From NCBI GenBank assembly GCA_030646655.1, contig JAUSLB010000115.1:1-10499 (forward strand): 10,499 nucleotides of DNA, read 5' to 3'. The number at the start of each line of letters is the position of its first letter. The stretch's first letter is position 1. Under the pieces are notes generated by a model that saw nothing but the letters and a program-made list of their open reading frames with translations, did no database searches and was not told where the DNA came from. The DNA comes from Deltaproteobacteria bacterium. Lineage in GTDB: Bacteria > Desulfobacterota > GWC2-55-46. The translations under genes and the position numbers were made by a program. Shown here piece by piece: positions 1-7,073 of the stretch.

Positions 1-1
1 A

Positions 2-304
2 AATACCGTAAAGTCGAGGAAGGAGGGGCTCGATGTCTACAGGAAGCTCTCCCTCGTGGCCGAGCGGTTCCTGAGCATATCGGTCGATTACCTCGGGTGC
101 GTGCTGCACGACGAGAATATCCAGAGGTCGGTATTGATGCAGAAAGCGGTAATGGAGCTCTACCCGGACACCAAGGCGAGCCAGTGCTATAAGGAGATAG
201 CCGGCGCGATATGGGACCTCCCGGCAGATGAGGTGAAGGGCGGCATCCAGTTTTTCTGGCACCGGATGCTCAACAGGGATCTCGATCCGGAACTGGCAGG
301 CTAA
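2..304 (+). CDS. flhG: FlhG (MinD/ParA-like flagellar number regulator), C-terminal part only
   Basis: Only the last 100 codons are present; the frame is open to the left edge, so the gene begins outside the window. The residues seen (VYRKLSLVAERFLSISVDYLGCVLHDENIQRSV, split as VYRKLSLVAERFL / SISVDYLGCVLHDENIQ) match the C-terminal part of the FlhG/FleN ATPase family as I know it, in particular the 'LDYLG-x-x-x-D-x-x-V' stretch followed by a 'P-x-x-KAS' segment. FlhG is a membrane-associated P-loop ATPase that, with FlhF, sets the number and position of flagella. The nucleotide-binding motifs would lie upstream and cannot be seen. Its place 16 bases before fliA is the usual flhF-flhG-fliA order and supports the call. 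The GTG at 56 is an internal codon, not the likely start. Confidence 0.8.
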   Translation, partial: NTVKSRKEGLDVYRKLSLVAERFLSISVDYLGCVLHDENIQRSVLMQKAVMELYPDTKASQCYKEIAGAIWDLPADEVKGGIQFFWHRMLNRDLDPELAG

Positions 305-320
305 AAAAACAAGCGGGGTA

Positions 321-1073
321 ATGATGATGAACGCTAAAGTCAAAGAAAGCGGCGCTATAGGCAAGACCGGGAGGGACAAGCTCCTTGAGGGTAACATCCA
401 CCTCGTAAAGATAATAGCCTATCAGGTCGCGGTAAACCTCCCTCCGCACATCGATGTGAACGACCTCATCGGCGCCGGCACGATAGGGCTCCTTGAATCA
501 ATAGACAGGTTCGACACCTCAAGGGGGGTGCAGTTCAACACCTACGCCTCGATAAGGATACGCGGCGCGATAATGGACGAGCTGAGGAGCATGGACTGGA
601 TGACTCGCTCGATGAGGGACAAATCAAACCAGCTCGAGAAGGCCTACGACGAGATCGAAAGGAGGACAGGCAGACCGGCCGAGGTGGAAGAGGTCGCCCA
701 TTTCCTCGATATAACCACCGAGGCGCTTTACACGATCTTAAGTCAGGTCAGCGCGGTGAGCGTCCTGAACCTTGAGGACATGGGGATCGCCAACCACGAC
801 GAGGGCATGGACATACTCGAGTGCATAAAGGACCCCGAGGCCAAAGACCCTATGGCGATAGTCAAATTCAACGAGATCAAAAAGAGGATAGCCGAGGCCG
901 TCGAGACCCTGCCTGAGAAGGAGAAGCTCATAATATCGCTTTATTATTACGAAGAGCTGACCTTAAAGGAGATCGGCAAGGTGCTTGAGATAACCGAATC
1001 CAGGGTATGCCAGCTCCATAGCCAGACCATGCACAGGCTCAAGGCGAAGTTGAAAAAGTGCATCGGGGCCTGA
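321..1073 (+). CDS. fliA: Flagellar RNA polymerase sigma factor FliA (sigma-28)
   Basis: A 250-residue sigma-70-family factor that directs RNA polymerase to late flagellar and chemotaxis promoters. Region 2 lies at about residues 25-95, with DLIGAGTIGLLESIDRFD and the FliA-typical FNTYASIRIRGAIMDELRS followed by MDW. Region 3 follows at about 100-155. Region 4 is at about 185-245, where the helix-turn-helix LTLKEIGKVLEITESRVCQ reads the -35 element. Region 1 is absent, as is normal for this family. Three ATG codons stand in a row at 321, 324 and 327. The only Shine-Dalgarno-like run is GGGG at 315-318, which spaces best with 327, so the true protein may be two residues shorter. It follows flhG by 16 bases and is probably co-transcribed with it. 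A sigma-28 promoter lies just downstream, so its product likely activates the next operon. Confidence 0.96.
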   Translation: MMMNAKVKESGAIGKTGRDKLLEGNIHLVKIIAYQVAVNLPPHIDVNDLIGAGTIGLLESIDRFDTSRGVQFNTYASIRIRGAIMDELRSMDWMTRSMRDKSNQLEKAYDEIERRTGRPAEVEEVAHFLDITTEALYTILSQVSAVSVLNLEDMGIANHDEGMDILECIKDPEAKDPMAIVKFNEIKKRIAEAVETLPEKEKLIISLYYYEELTLKEIGKVLEITESRVCQLHSQTMHRLKAKLKKCIGA

Positions 1074-1084
1074 GGTTGCCGTTG

Positions 1085-1109
1085 GGCCTGCCTGAACCCG
1101 GCGGCCTTT
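1085..1109 (+). terminator. Weak GC hairpin after fliA, possible attenuator or terminator
   Basis: GGCC-T-GCC (1085-1092) can pair with GGCGGCC (1100-1106) as seven GC pairs with one bulged T and a 7-base loop, followed only by TTT and then an A-rich run. Such a hairpin could reduce readthrough from the flhG-fliA transcript into the next gene. The U-tract is too short for a strong intrinsic terminator, so this is tentative. Confidence 0.3.
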
Positions 1110-1116
1110 AAAAAAT

Positions 1117-1143
1117 TAAAGAAATTGGCGATATCCCCGATAA
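1117..1143 (+). promoter_or_regulatory. Sigma-28 (FliA) promoter for the HEAT-che operon
   Basis: TAAA at 1117-1120 and CCCGATAA at 1136-1143 are separated by exactly 15 bases. The known FliA consensus is TAAA-N15-GCCGATAA, so the -35 core is complete and the -10 matches at 7 of 8 positions with ideal spacing. Transcription would begin around 1150, leaving a very short leader that still holds the ribosome site AAGAAAGGG (1146-1154) ahead of the ATG at 1160. It lies directly after fliA, whose product would use it. Confidence 0.85.
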
Positions 1144-1159
1144 ATAAGAAAGGGTGCAT

Positions 1160-3079
1160 ATGGATAATTATATTTCAATACAGGGGATGCTAAAAGACGC
1201 CGACCCCTCTGTCAGGAGAAACGCCTGCGAGGCGGTCGGGGATTCCAGGACAACCTCCTTTATACCCTCGCTTATCGAAGCCCTCGGCGACAGCGACTTC
1301 GGCGTGAGAGAGGCCGCCCTGAACGCCCTTACCTCCATCGGCGGCAAAGAGGTCGCCGGCTCGGTAGCCCCGCTCCTTCGTCTCGAGGACGCATCCCTGA
1401 GGAACATCGGGATAGAGATAATCCGCAAGCTCGGCGCAGAGGCGCTCGATACCATCTCTTCGCTCCTTAACGACGCAGACGACGATGTGGTGAAATTCGC
1501 CGTTGACCTCCTCGCCGATATAAAAGAGGCGGACGCGGACAGACTGCTCTGCGGGTGCGCGGGGCACAGGAACCCGAATGTCAGGGCGTCCGTGGCGGTC
1601 TGCCTCGGAAGGCTCAAGGTGAGGGGCTCGAGCACAGCGTTGCTGAAGCTGTTGAACGACCCTGAGGAATGGGTGAAGTTCTCCGCCATAGAAGGCGTAG
1701 GGCTCCTTGAGGACAAGGCGTCCCTCGAGCTCCTTCTCGGTATCGTTGACAGCGATTCGAGCCTCCTTAAAGAGGCCGCCATCGAGGCCGTAAGCAGGAT
1801 AGCCTCCCCGCAGGATGCCGCCGAGGTGCTCGAAAAGCTTAAATCGGCCGTCTCCAAAGGCGCGGTAATAAACGTGAAGCCTATAGTAGAGCTCCTTGAG
1901 AAGGCCGCGGCCCCGGGGTCGAACTTCAGGCCCGCAAAGGATTTTACAGGGACATACTTCGGTTTTTTCGCGAAGGCCATTGAGGACCCTGACAGGGCCG
2001 TAGGCCTTGAGGCCTTAAAAGGTCTCGGGCTTCTAAGGGTCACAGAGGGGATTACCAAGGCCTTCGGCTACATAAACAGGCTTAACGAGCTGACCGAGGA
2101 GACTGAGGCAGCGGCGCTCGGGGCCATTATATCAATGATAGGGCGCCCTCCGATCCCCCCTGCCGTAAAAGAGGAATTAAAGAGGGGAGGAAAGGGCTTT
2201 AAGCTCATCGTAAGGGCCCTGGGAGAGATGAAGTCGGAGGAGGCTGTGCCGCTCCTCGCCGGGCTCATGGACAGGGCCGCGAAGCACGAGCTGCGCGAGA
2301 TAGTCTCGGCCTTTGAGGCGATAGGCTCGGCCGGCTCGACTGAGATACTCTTTAAGTCATTAAAGAGCCCTGACGGGCATACGAGGAAGATCTCGGCGCG
2401 GGCCCTTTCGGCGCTTGCTGGCGAGGGGGCTGTTGACGCGCTTTTCGACGCGTTAGAATCCGAGTGCTACAGGGATGTGCTCGAGGAGATAACCGACACC
2501 CTTTCGCTTATCCCTTCGCAGCCGGTAAAACAGAGGCTCTGCGGGCTGCTCTCGAGCCGGGATGAGCGCTTAAGGGAGATGGGGGCGAGGGGGCTCGGGG
2601 TGATAGGCGACGAGGAGGCCCTTGAGTCCCTTAAACAGGCCTGCCGGGACATAAGCCCTGTCGTACGGAAGGCCGCTTACAAATCAATGGCAAAGCTCGG
2701 GATACCTGAGGCGATAGACACGGTATTGAAGGGGCTTGAGGACAATAGCGACGATGTCAAGCTCTCCATTTTGAAGGCCCTCGGGGGCTGGAGCGGCGAG
2801 AGGATAAAGGAGGGGCTCTTAAAGGCGATTAAGGATAAGAATATCTGGGTCAGGTACCACGCGGTGATGCTCCTCGGGGAGCTTGGCGGAAGCGACACGG
2901 AGGATTGCCTCATAGGGCTCCTTTTAAAGGACGAGGCCCCTGTAAAGGCCGCGGTAGCGAAGGCGCTCGGCAAGACCGGCTCCTCAAAGTCCCTTTGCAC
3001 GCTTGAAAAATTCATTGACCACATGGACCCTACTGTCAGGGCGGCAGTCAACGGGGCTATAACCTCACTTAAATGCTGA
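1160..3079 (+). CDS. HEAT-repeat (PBS-lyase-like) solenoid protein of the chemotaxis operon
   Basis: A 639-residue protein built almost wholly of HEAT repeats, helical hairpins that stack into a curved protein-binding surface. The signature 'D-x-x-x-VR-x-x-A-x-x-x-LG' recurs at about 31-residue steps: units begin near residues 13, 45, 77, 107, 138, 168 and 200, and again near 405, 467, 499, 530, 561, 592 and 622. Residues about 216-400 are less regular and include an aromatic stretch (FTGTYFGFFAK). I see no signal peptide, membrane segment or catalytic motif, so it is probably cytoplasmic. The ATG at 1160 is chosen because AAGAAAGGG sits five bases upstream; a GTG two codons earlier overlaps that site. 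Its stop overlaps the cheR start (ATGCTGA), implying translational coupling. The function is not known to me. A scaffold or partner for CheR or the signalling array is an inference from position. Confidence 0.9.
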   Translation: MDNYISIQGMLKDADPSVRRNACEAVGDSRTTSFIPSLIEALGDSDFGVREAALNALTSIGGKEVAGSVAPLLRLEDASLRNIGIEIIRKLGAEALDTISSLLNDADDDVVKFAVDLLADIKEADADRLLCGCAGHRNPNVRASVAVCLGRLKVRGSSTALLKLLNDPEEWVKFSAIEGVGLLEDKASLELLLGIVDSDSSLLKEAAIEAVSRIASPQDAAEVLEKLKSAVSKGAVINVKPIVELLEKAAAPGSNFRPAKDFTGTYFGFFAKAIEDPDRAVGLEALKGLGLLRVTEGITKAFGYINRLNELTEETEAAALGAIISMIGRPPIPPAVKEELKRGGKGFKLIVRALGEMKSEEAVPLLAGLMDRAAKHELREIVSAFEAIGSAGSTEILFKSLKSPDGHTRKISARALSALAGEGAVDALFDALESECYRDVLEEITDTLSLIPSQPVKQRLCGLLSSRDERLREMGARGLGVIGDEEALESLKQACRDISPVVRKAAYKSMAKLGIPEAIDTVLKGLEDNSDDVKLSILKALGGWSGERIKEGLLKAIKDKNIWVRYHAVMLLGELGGSDTEDCLIGLLLKDEAPVKAAVAKALGKTGSSKSLCTLEKFIDHMDPTVRAAVNGAITSLKC

Positions 3080-3927
3080 CGCTCGGGATAGATACAAGGC
3101 CCAAGCTCTCCAACGAGGCATTCGGGCTCCTCAGGGACATAATCTACGCCAAAAGCGGGATGTTTTTCCCGGAGTCGAAGAAGTACCTTCTGGAGAAGAG
3201 GCTGGTCAAGAGGCTTGAGGAGAAGAACCTCAAGACGTTCGAGGACTATTACTATTTCCTCACCTACGACCCTGAGAAGAATAAGGAGCTGTACAAACTT
3301 ATAAACTGCGTGGTGACGAACGAGACGAGTTTTTTCAGGGACGTGATGCAGCTCGATTCCTTCACGAAGGGGGTTATTCCCAAGCTCGTGCGGGAAAAGA
3401 CAAACGCCGGGAAAAGGAATCTGAAGCTCTGGAGCGCGGCCTGCTCTACCGGCGAAGAGCCCTTCACCCTCGGGATGATGCTCCTCGAGGAGCTTAACGG
3501 CAGGGGGTTTTCCGTTGAGATACTCGGCAGCGACATAAGCGATCATGTGCTCAAGTCCGCGGAGGCGGCCACATACGAGAAATACACGCTGAGGAACACC
3601 CCGGAGCAGTACCTCAGGAGATACTTCAATAATAACGGGGATTCCTACACCGTAGCGAAAAAGGTTCAGGACCTCGTCAAATACAGGAAGATAAACCTTA
3701 TCGATTCCGTTGAGACAAGGGCCGTAAGGGATATCGACGTGATATTCTGCAGGAACGTCCTCATATACTTCGATGACTCATCAAGGAGGAAGGCCGTAAA
3801 CCACCTCTATGACAGCCTCGCGAAAGGCGGGTACCTTTTTCTCGGTTTTTCGGAAACGCTCCATACCGTAACAAGGCTCTTCAGGCCGGTGAGCTTCGAG
3901 CGCACCGTCGTCTATCAAAAAGTTTGA
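3073..3927 (+). CDS. cheR: Chemoreceptor glutamate O-methyltransferase CheR
   Basis: This enzyme transfers methyl groups from S-adenosylmethionine to glutamates on chemoreceptors, the positive arm of adaptation. At 284 residues it is close to the 286 of E. coli CheR. An N-terminal helical domain (about 10-80) leads into the methyltransferase domain. The family motifs are visible: VTNETSFFRD, the SAM-binding loop WSAACSTGEEP starting at W120, LGSDIS for the acidic residue that contacts SAM, FCRNVLIYFD starting at F225, and GGYLFLGFSETL near the end. The ATG at 3073 lies inside the end of the HEAT gene, overlapping its stop by seven bases, so ribosomes probably reinitiate there. There is no extra C-terminal domain such as TPR repeats. 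Its placement beside the HEAT gene rather than beside cheB is a difference from many clusters. Confidence 0.96.
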   Translation: MLTLGIDTRPKLSNEAFGLLRDIIYAKSGMFFPESKKYLLEKRLVKRLEEKNLKTFEDYYYFLTYDPEKNKELYKLINCVVTNETSFFRDVMQLDSFTKGVIPKLVREKTNAGKRNLKLWSAACSTGEEPFTLGMMLLEELNGRGFSVEILGSDISDHVLKSAEAATYEKYTLRNTPEQYLRRYFNNNGDSYTVAKKVQDLVKYRKINLIDSVETRAVRDIDVIFCRNVLIYFDDSSRRKAVNHLYDSLAKGGYLFLGFSETLHTVTRLFRPVSFERTVVYQKV

Positions 3928-3936
3928 GAGGTGGCC

Positions 3937-4299
3937 ATGGAAAAGAAAATACTGGTAGTTGACGACTGCGAGACGACGAGGAAGCTCTTGTCCTACATAA
4001 TCCGGGACAAGGGGTACAAGATAATCGGCGCCTCGAACGGGATAGAGGCGCTTGAGGTCATGGCGGCGAACCCGGTTGACCTCGTGGTCACCGACCTCAA
4101 TATGCCCCAGATGAACGGCTTCGAGCTCTGCCGGAGCCTGAGGGAGCAGGCTGAGTACAGGGAACTCCCGATAATCATGATAACGACCGAGTCGGGCGAA
4201 GCGGACAAGCGGATGGGCATGGAGGCCGGGGTCACCACTTACCTCTCAAAGCCCATATCGCCGCAGAGGCTCTTATACGAGATCGAGAAGCTCCTCTGA
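3937..4299 (+). CDS. CheY-like single-domain response regulator (first copy)
   Basis: A 120-residue stand-alone receiver with no output domain. The acidic pocket is D9/D10, the phosphoacceptor is D53 (VVTDLNMPQMNG), the switch threonine is at 83 or 84 (MITTES), the aromatic switch residue is Y102 and the invariant lysine is K105 (LSKP). All catalytic residues are therefore present. I chose the ATG at 3937 because GAGAGG (3926-3931) is well spaced for it; a GTG at 3931 lies inside that site. It starts nine bases after cheR. It is less like enterobacterial CheY than the next gene: the alpha4-beta5 face differs (TTESGEADKRMGMEAG). It may control something other than the flagellar switch, act as a phosphate sink, or take part in adaptation with CheR and the HEAT protein. 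Those roles are inference. Confidence 0.9.
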   Translation: MEKKILVVDDCETTRKLLSYIIRDKGYKIIGASNGIEALEVMAANPVDLVVTDLNMPQMNGFELCRSLREQAEYRELPIIMITTESGEADKRMGMEAGVTTYLSKPISPQRLLYEIEKLL

Positions 4300-4332
4300 T
4301 TATAAAGATACTTTCAAGGCAAGGAGGTTTTT

Positions 4333-4725
4333 ATGTTCGACCAAAACATGAGGATACTGGTCGTTGACGATTTCTCTACGATGAGGAGGATAATAAAGAA
4401 CATCCTCAAGGAGATCGGCTACAGCAATGTTGACGAGGCGGACGACGGGGCAACGGCCTTAGAAAAGCTCAAGGGCGGGAACTTCGACTTCGTCGTCACC
4501 GACTGGAACATGCCGAACATGTCCGGGATCGATCTGCTTAAGACGATAAGGCAGGACCCTGTATTAAAGTCCATGCCGGTATTAATGGTCACGGCGGAGG
4601 CGGCCAAGGAGAACGTGGTCACGGCGGTCGAGGCGGGGGTAAGCAACTACATTGTAAAGCCCTTCACCGCGGCGGCCCTGAAGGAGAGGATCGACCTCAT
4701 ACTCGAGAAGCTCAAGACCGCCTAA
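4333..4725 (+). CDS. cheY: Chemotaxis response regulator CheY (second copy, motor-switch type)
   Basis: A 130-residue receiver very close to E. coli CheY, even in numbering: D12, D13, phosphoacceptor D57, T87, Y106 and K109. Diagnostic stretches are [28 protein letters not shown] and VKPFTA. Phosphorylated by CheA, it would bind the flagellar switch (FliM/FliN) and change rotation; CheZ would dephosphorylate it. The DFSTMRR and DWNMPNM segments are the ones that contact CheZ, FliM or CheA in the enteric protein, which makes this the better candidate for the true motor regulator. A strong ribosome site AAGGAGG (4321-4327) precedes the ATG. It lies 33 bases after cheY1, and cheZ follows, as in the Pseudomonas cluster. 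Confidence 0.96.
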   Translation: MFDQNMRILVVDDFSTMRRIIKNILKEIGYSNVDEADDGATALEKLKGGNFDFVVTDWNMPNMSGIDLLKTIRQDPVLKSMPVLMVTAEAAKENVVTAVEAGVSNYIVKPFTAAALKERIDLILEKLKTA

Positions 4726-4768
4726 GAACCGATATCCGGACCATACATGATTGAAAAGGAGAAGTTAG

Positions 4769-5347
4769 ATGAGCGCGAAGAACTGGAGCGAGGTGCAGAA
4801 TAAGATCAAGGATGAGATATCAGCCCTTGTGAGGTTTATAGACAAGACACGCAAAGGGATAGACACCCTTGAGAACACCGTTAAGATCGGCTCCGAGAGG
4901 TTCCCGGAGGCCTCCAGCCAGTTAGCGGCGGTCACCGGGGACCTTGAGAACGCGGCGAACAACATCATGTCCATACTCGAGGGGCTCATGCAGGAGCAGG
5001 AAAACGCGCACGCTCTGCTTAAGGCCCTCTCCGGATGGGCGGCTTCGGCCAAAGAGCCCGGACAGGCCTTAGGCCTGATAGGAGAGCTCGAGAAGATAAA
5101 CGAGAGGACGAAAAAGGAGACGATGGATATATTCACAAATATGTCCTTCCACGACCTCTCAGGGCAGAAGCTTAAGAAGGTCATAGGCTCGCTCGCGGTA
5201 GTGGAATCCAAGCTCCTTGAGATGGCTTTAAGCTTCGGGCTCGAAGGCACGGGCGCCGAGGATGGGACTGCCGGGCCGGAGGCCAAGGAGAGTGCGCCGA
5301 TAAAACAGGATGTGGTCGATAAGCTTTTAAAAGAGCTCGGGGCCTGA
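4769..5347 (+). CDS. cheZ: CheY-P phosphatase CheZ
   Basis: A 192-residue, mostly helical protein (E. coli CheZ has 214). The key motif is SFHDLSGQKLKK at residues 126-137, equivalent to QDFHDLTGQ of E. coli, giving D129 and the catalytic glutamine Q133 that positions water to attack phospho-CheY. Residues 1-155 are heptad-like and would form the long dimeric four-helix bundle. After a flexible, charged linker (about 158-178), the C-terminus QDVVDKLLKELGA (180-192) matches the CheY-docking helix of E. coli CheZ. AAAAGGAGAA (4755-4764) precedes the ATG. CheZ sits directly after the CheY that most resembles its known substrate and just before cheA. It is cytoplasmic. Confidence 0.93.
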   Translation: MSAKNWSEVQNKIKDEISALVRFIDKTRKGIDTLENTVKIGSERFPEASSQLAAVTGDLENAANNIMSILEGLMQEQENAHALLKALSGWAASAKEPGQALGLIGELEKINERTKKETMDIFTNMSFHDLSGQKLKKVIGSLAVVESKLLEMALSFGLEGTGAEDGTAGPEAKESAPIKQDVVDKLLKELGA

Positions 5348-5369
5348 AAGCCCTGCAGCGGGAGGCCGT

Positions 5370-7073
5370 ATGAACAGCGAAATGGACGATATCGTTAATG
5401 ATTTTATTTCGGAATCGACCGAGGTGCTCGATTCTCTCGACCAGAAGTTCATCGAGCTTGAGAAGAACCCGGGAGATAAGACGCTCCTTAACGATATCTT
5501 CAGGTCCGTCCATACGATAAAGGGCGCGGCCGGCTTCCTCGGCTTCCAGCAGATGGTCGAGGTCACCCATGTGACCGAAGACGTCCTGAATAAGCTCAGG
5601 AAGGGCGAGATGGGGCTGGACGCTACGATAATGGACGCGATCCTCCAGTCCGTTGACCTTATAAAGGTGCTTCTCCATAACATAAAGGAGAAAAACGGCA
5701 GGGAGGAGGACTTAAAGCCTGTAATAGCCTCCCTTGCCGGCGTCAACGGGAATTCCTCTAAGAAGGAAGAGGCCAAAAAGGAAGAGCCCCCCCAGCTTAC
5801 TGTAATCTCCACGGAGAAAAAGGAGAAGGAGGAGCCTGTAAAGCCTCAGGCAAGGGAGGAGCCCCATAAGGAGAAAGAGCAGTCGATAAGGGTTGACATA
5901 GACAGATTAGACAGCGTCCTTAACATCGCCGGCGAGCTCGTGCTCTCTCGCAACCGCCTCATGCGCCTCGGTTCAAAGCTGTGCGAGCTCGACACCGAAA
6001 GCGAGCTCCTCTCGCAGATGGAAGAGGGCATAGCCCAGCTCGACCTCGTCACAACGGACCTCCAGCTCGCCGTCATGAAGATGAGGATGCAGCCGATAGC
6101 GAAGGTCTTCAACAAGTTCCCGAGGATGGTAAGGGACCTTGCGAGGCAGAGCGGCAAAGAGATTGAGCTTTCCATAAACGGCGAGGAGACGGAGCTCGAT
6201 AAGACGGTAATAGAGGAGATAGGCGACCCGCTCGTGCATTTGATAAGAAACGCGGTTGACCACGGCATGGAGCCCCCGGAGGAGAGGGCCGCAAAAGGCA
6301 AGCCCCGGTGCGGAACGCTCTGCCTTTCCGCGTATCAGGAGGGCCGCCACATAATCGTATCGGTCGCCGACGACGGCAGGGGCATAGACCCGGCGGCGAT
6401 AAAAAAGTCCGCCGTAGAAAAAGGTCTTCTTACCCCCGAGGACGCCGAGAAGATGCCGAACAAGGAGGCGCTGAACCTCATATTCATACCCGGATTCTCC
6501 ACCGCCAAGAAGGTGAGCAACATCTCAGGCAGGGGCGTGGGGATGGACGTCGTCAAGACCAATATTTCGAGGATAAACGGGACCATCTCCATAGACTCCG
6601 AGGTGGGCAAGGGGATGAAAATAATATTCAGGCTCCCGCTGACGCTCGCGATAATACAGGCCCTGACGGTCGAGGCGGGCCGTGAGATCTACGGCATACC
6701 CCTTTCAACGGTTATTGAGAACATAAGGGTAGAGGCGGACGATGTTAAGACAATTGACGGCAGGGAGGTCATACACCTAAGGGACAGGGTCTATCCCGTG
6801 GTAAGGCTCTCGGGCCTTGTTGACGGGAACATCTCCGCATACAATTCGCAGTGGAAGTATATAGTGCTTATCGGGATAGGCGAGAAGAGCTTCGGCATAC
6901 TCGTTGACAGGCTCCACGGGCAGGAGGAGATAGTCATGAAGTCCATGGGCGAGTACCTCAAGGGCACCGAGGGCATAGCCGGGGCGTGCATAAACGGGGA
7001 CGGGAAAGTGATACTGATACTCGATGTGGCGGGGCTCCTTGAATCCATGCAGAGGTTGTACATCCATTGCTGA
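5370..7073 (+). CDS. cheA: Chemotaxis histidine kinase CheA (no recognisable P2 domain)
   Basis: The central kinase, 567 residues (E. coli CheA has 654). P1 (HPt) spans about 1-110 with the phosphorylated H48 in RSVHTIKGAAGFLG. Residues about 130-171 are a Lys/Glu/Pro-rich linker, where a CheY/CheB-docking P2 domain would be expected; I see no fold-sized P2. P3, the dimerisation helices, is at about 172-250, including RLDSVLNIAGELVLSRNRL. P4, the ATP-binding domain, is at about 255-425, with the N box HLIRNAVDHGME (290-301), G1 DDGRGID (334-340), F box GFST (375-378) and G2 GRGVGMDVV (387-395). P5, the CheW-like array-coupling domain, is at about 425-560. GGGAGG ten or so bases upstream fixes the ATG. 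Its end overlaps cheB. It autophosphorylates with ATP and passes phosphate to CheY and CheB at the receptor array. Confidence 0.96.
   Translation: MNSEMDDIVNDFISESTEVLDSLDQKFIELEKNPGDKTLLNDIFRSVHTIKGAAGFLGFQQMVEVTHVTEDVLNKLRKGEMGLDATIMDAILQSVDLIKVLLHNIKEKNGREEDLKPVIASLAGVNGNSSKKEEAKKEEPPQLTVISTEKKEKEEPVKPQAREEPHKEKEQSIRVDIDRLDSVLNIAGELVLSRNRLMRLGSKLCELDTESELLSQMEEGIAQLDLVTTDLQLAVMKMRMQPIAKVFNKFPRMVRDLARQSGKEIELSINGEETELDKTVIEEIGDPLVHLIRNAVDHGMEPPEERAAKGKPRCGTLCLSAYQEGRHIIVSVADDGRGIDPAAIKKSAVEKGLLTPEDAEKMPNKEALNLIFIPGFSTAKKVSNISGRGVGMDVVKTNISRINGTISIDSEVGKGMKIIFRLPLTLAIIQALTVEAGREIYGIPLSTVIENIRVEADDVKTIDGREVIHLRDRVYPVVRLSGLVDGNISAYNSQWKYIVLIGIGEKSFGILVDRLHGQEEIVMKSMGEYLKGTEGIAGACINGDGKVILILDVAGLLESMQRLYIHC

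Noticed and set aside
33..74. ATG at 33 preceded by a good AGGAGGGG ribosome site
   Set aside because: That frame stops after about 13 codons, while the overlapping frame 2 is open from the edge and reads as FlhG.
1168..2058. Long antisense open frame (296 residues) opposite the HEAT gene
   Set aside because: Ser/Ala-rich composition typical of the complement of GC-biased coding DNA, no domain seen, and the + strand encodes clear HEAT repeats.
2677..3546. Antisense open frame (289 residues) across the HEAT/cheR junction
   Set aside because: No recognisable motif; it spans two well-supported + strand genes whose codon pattern explains the open frame.
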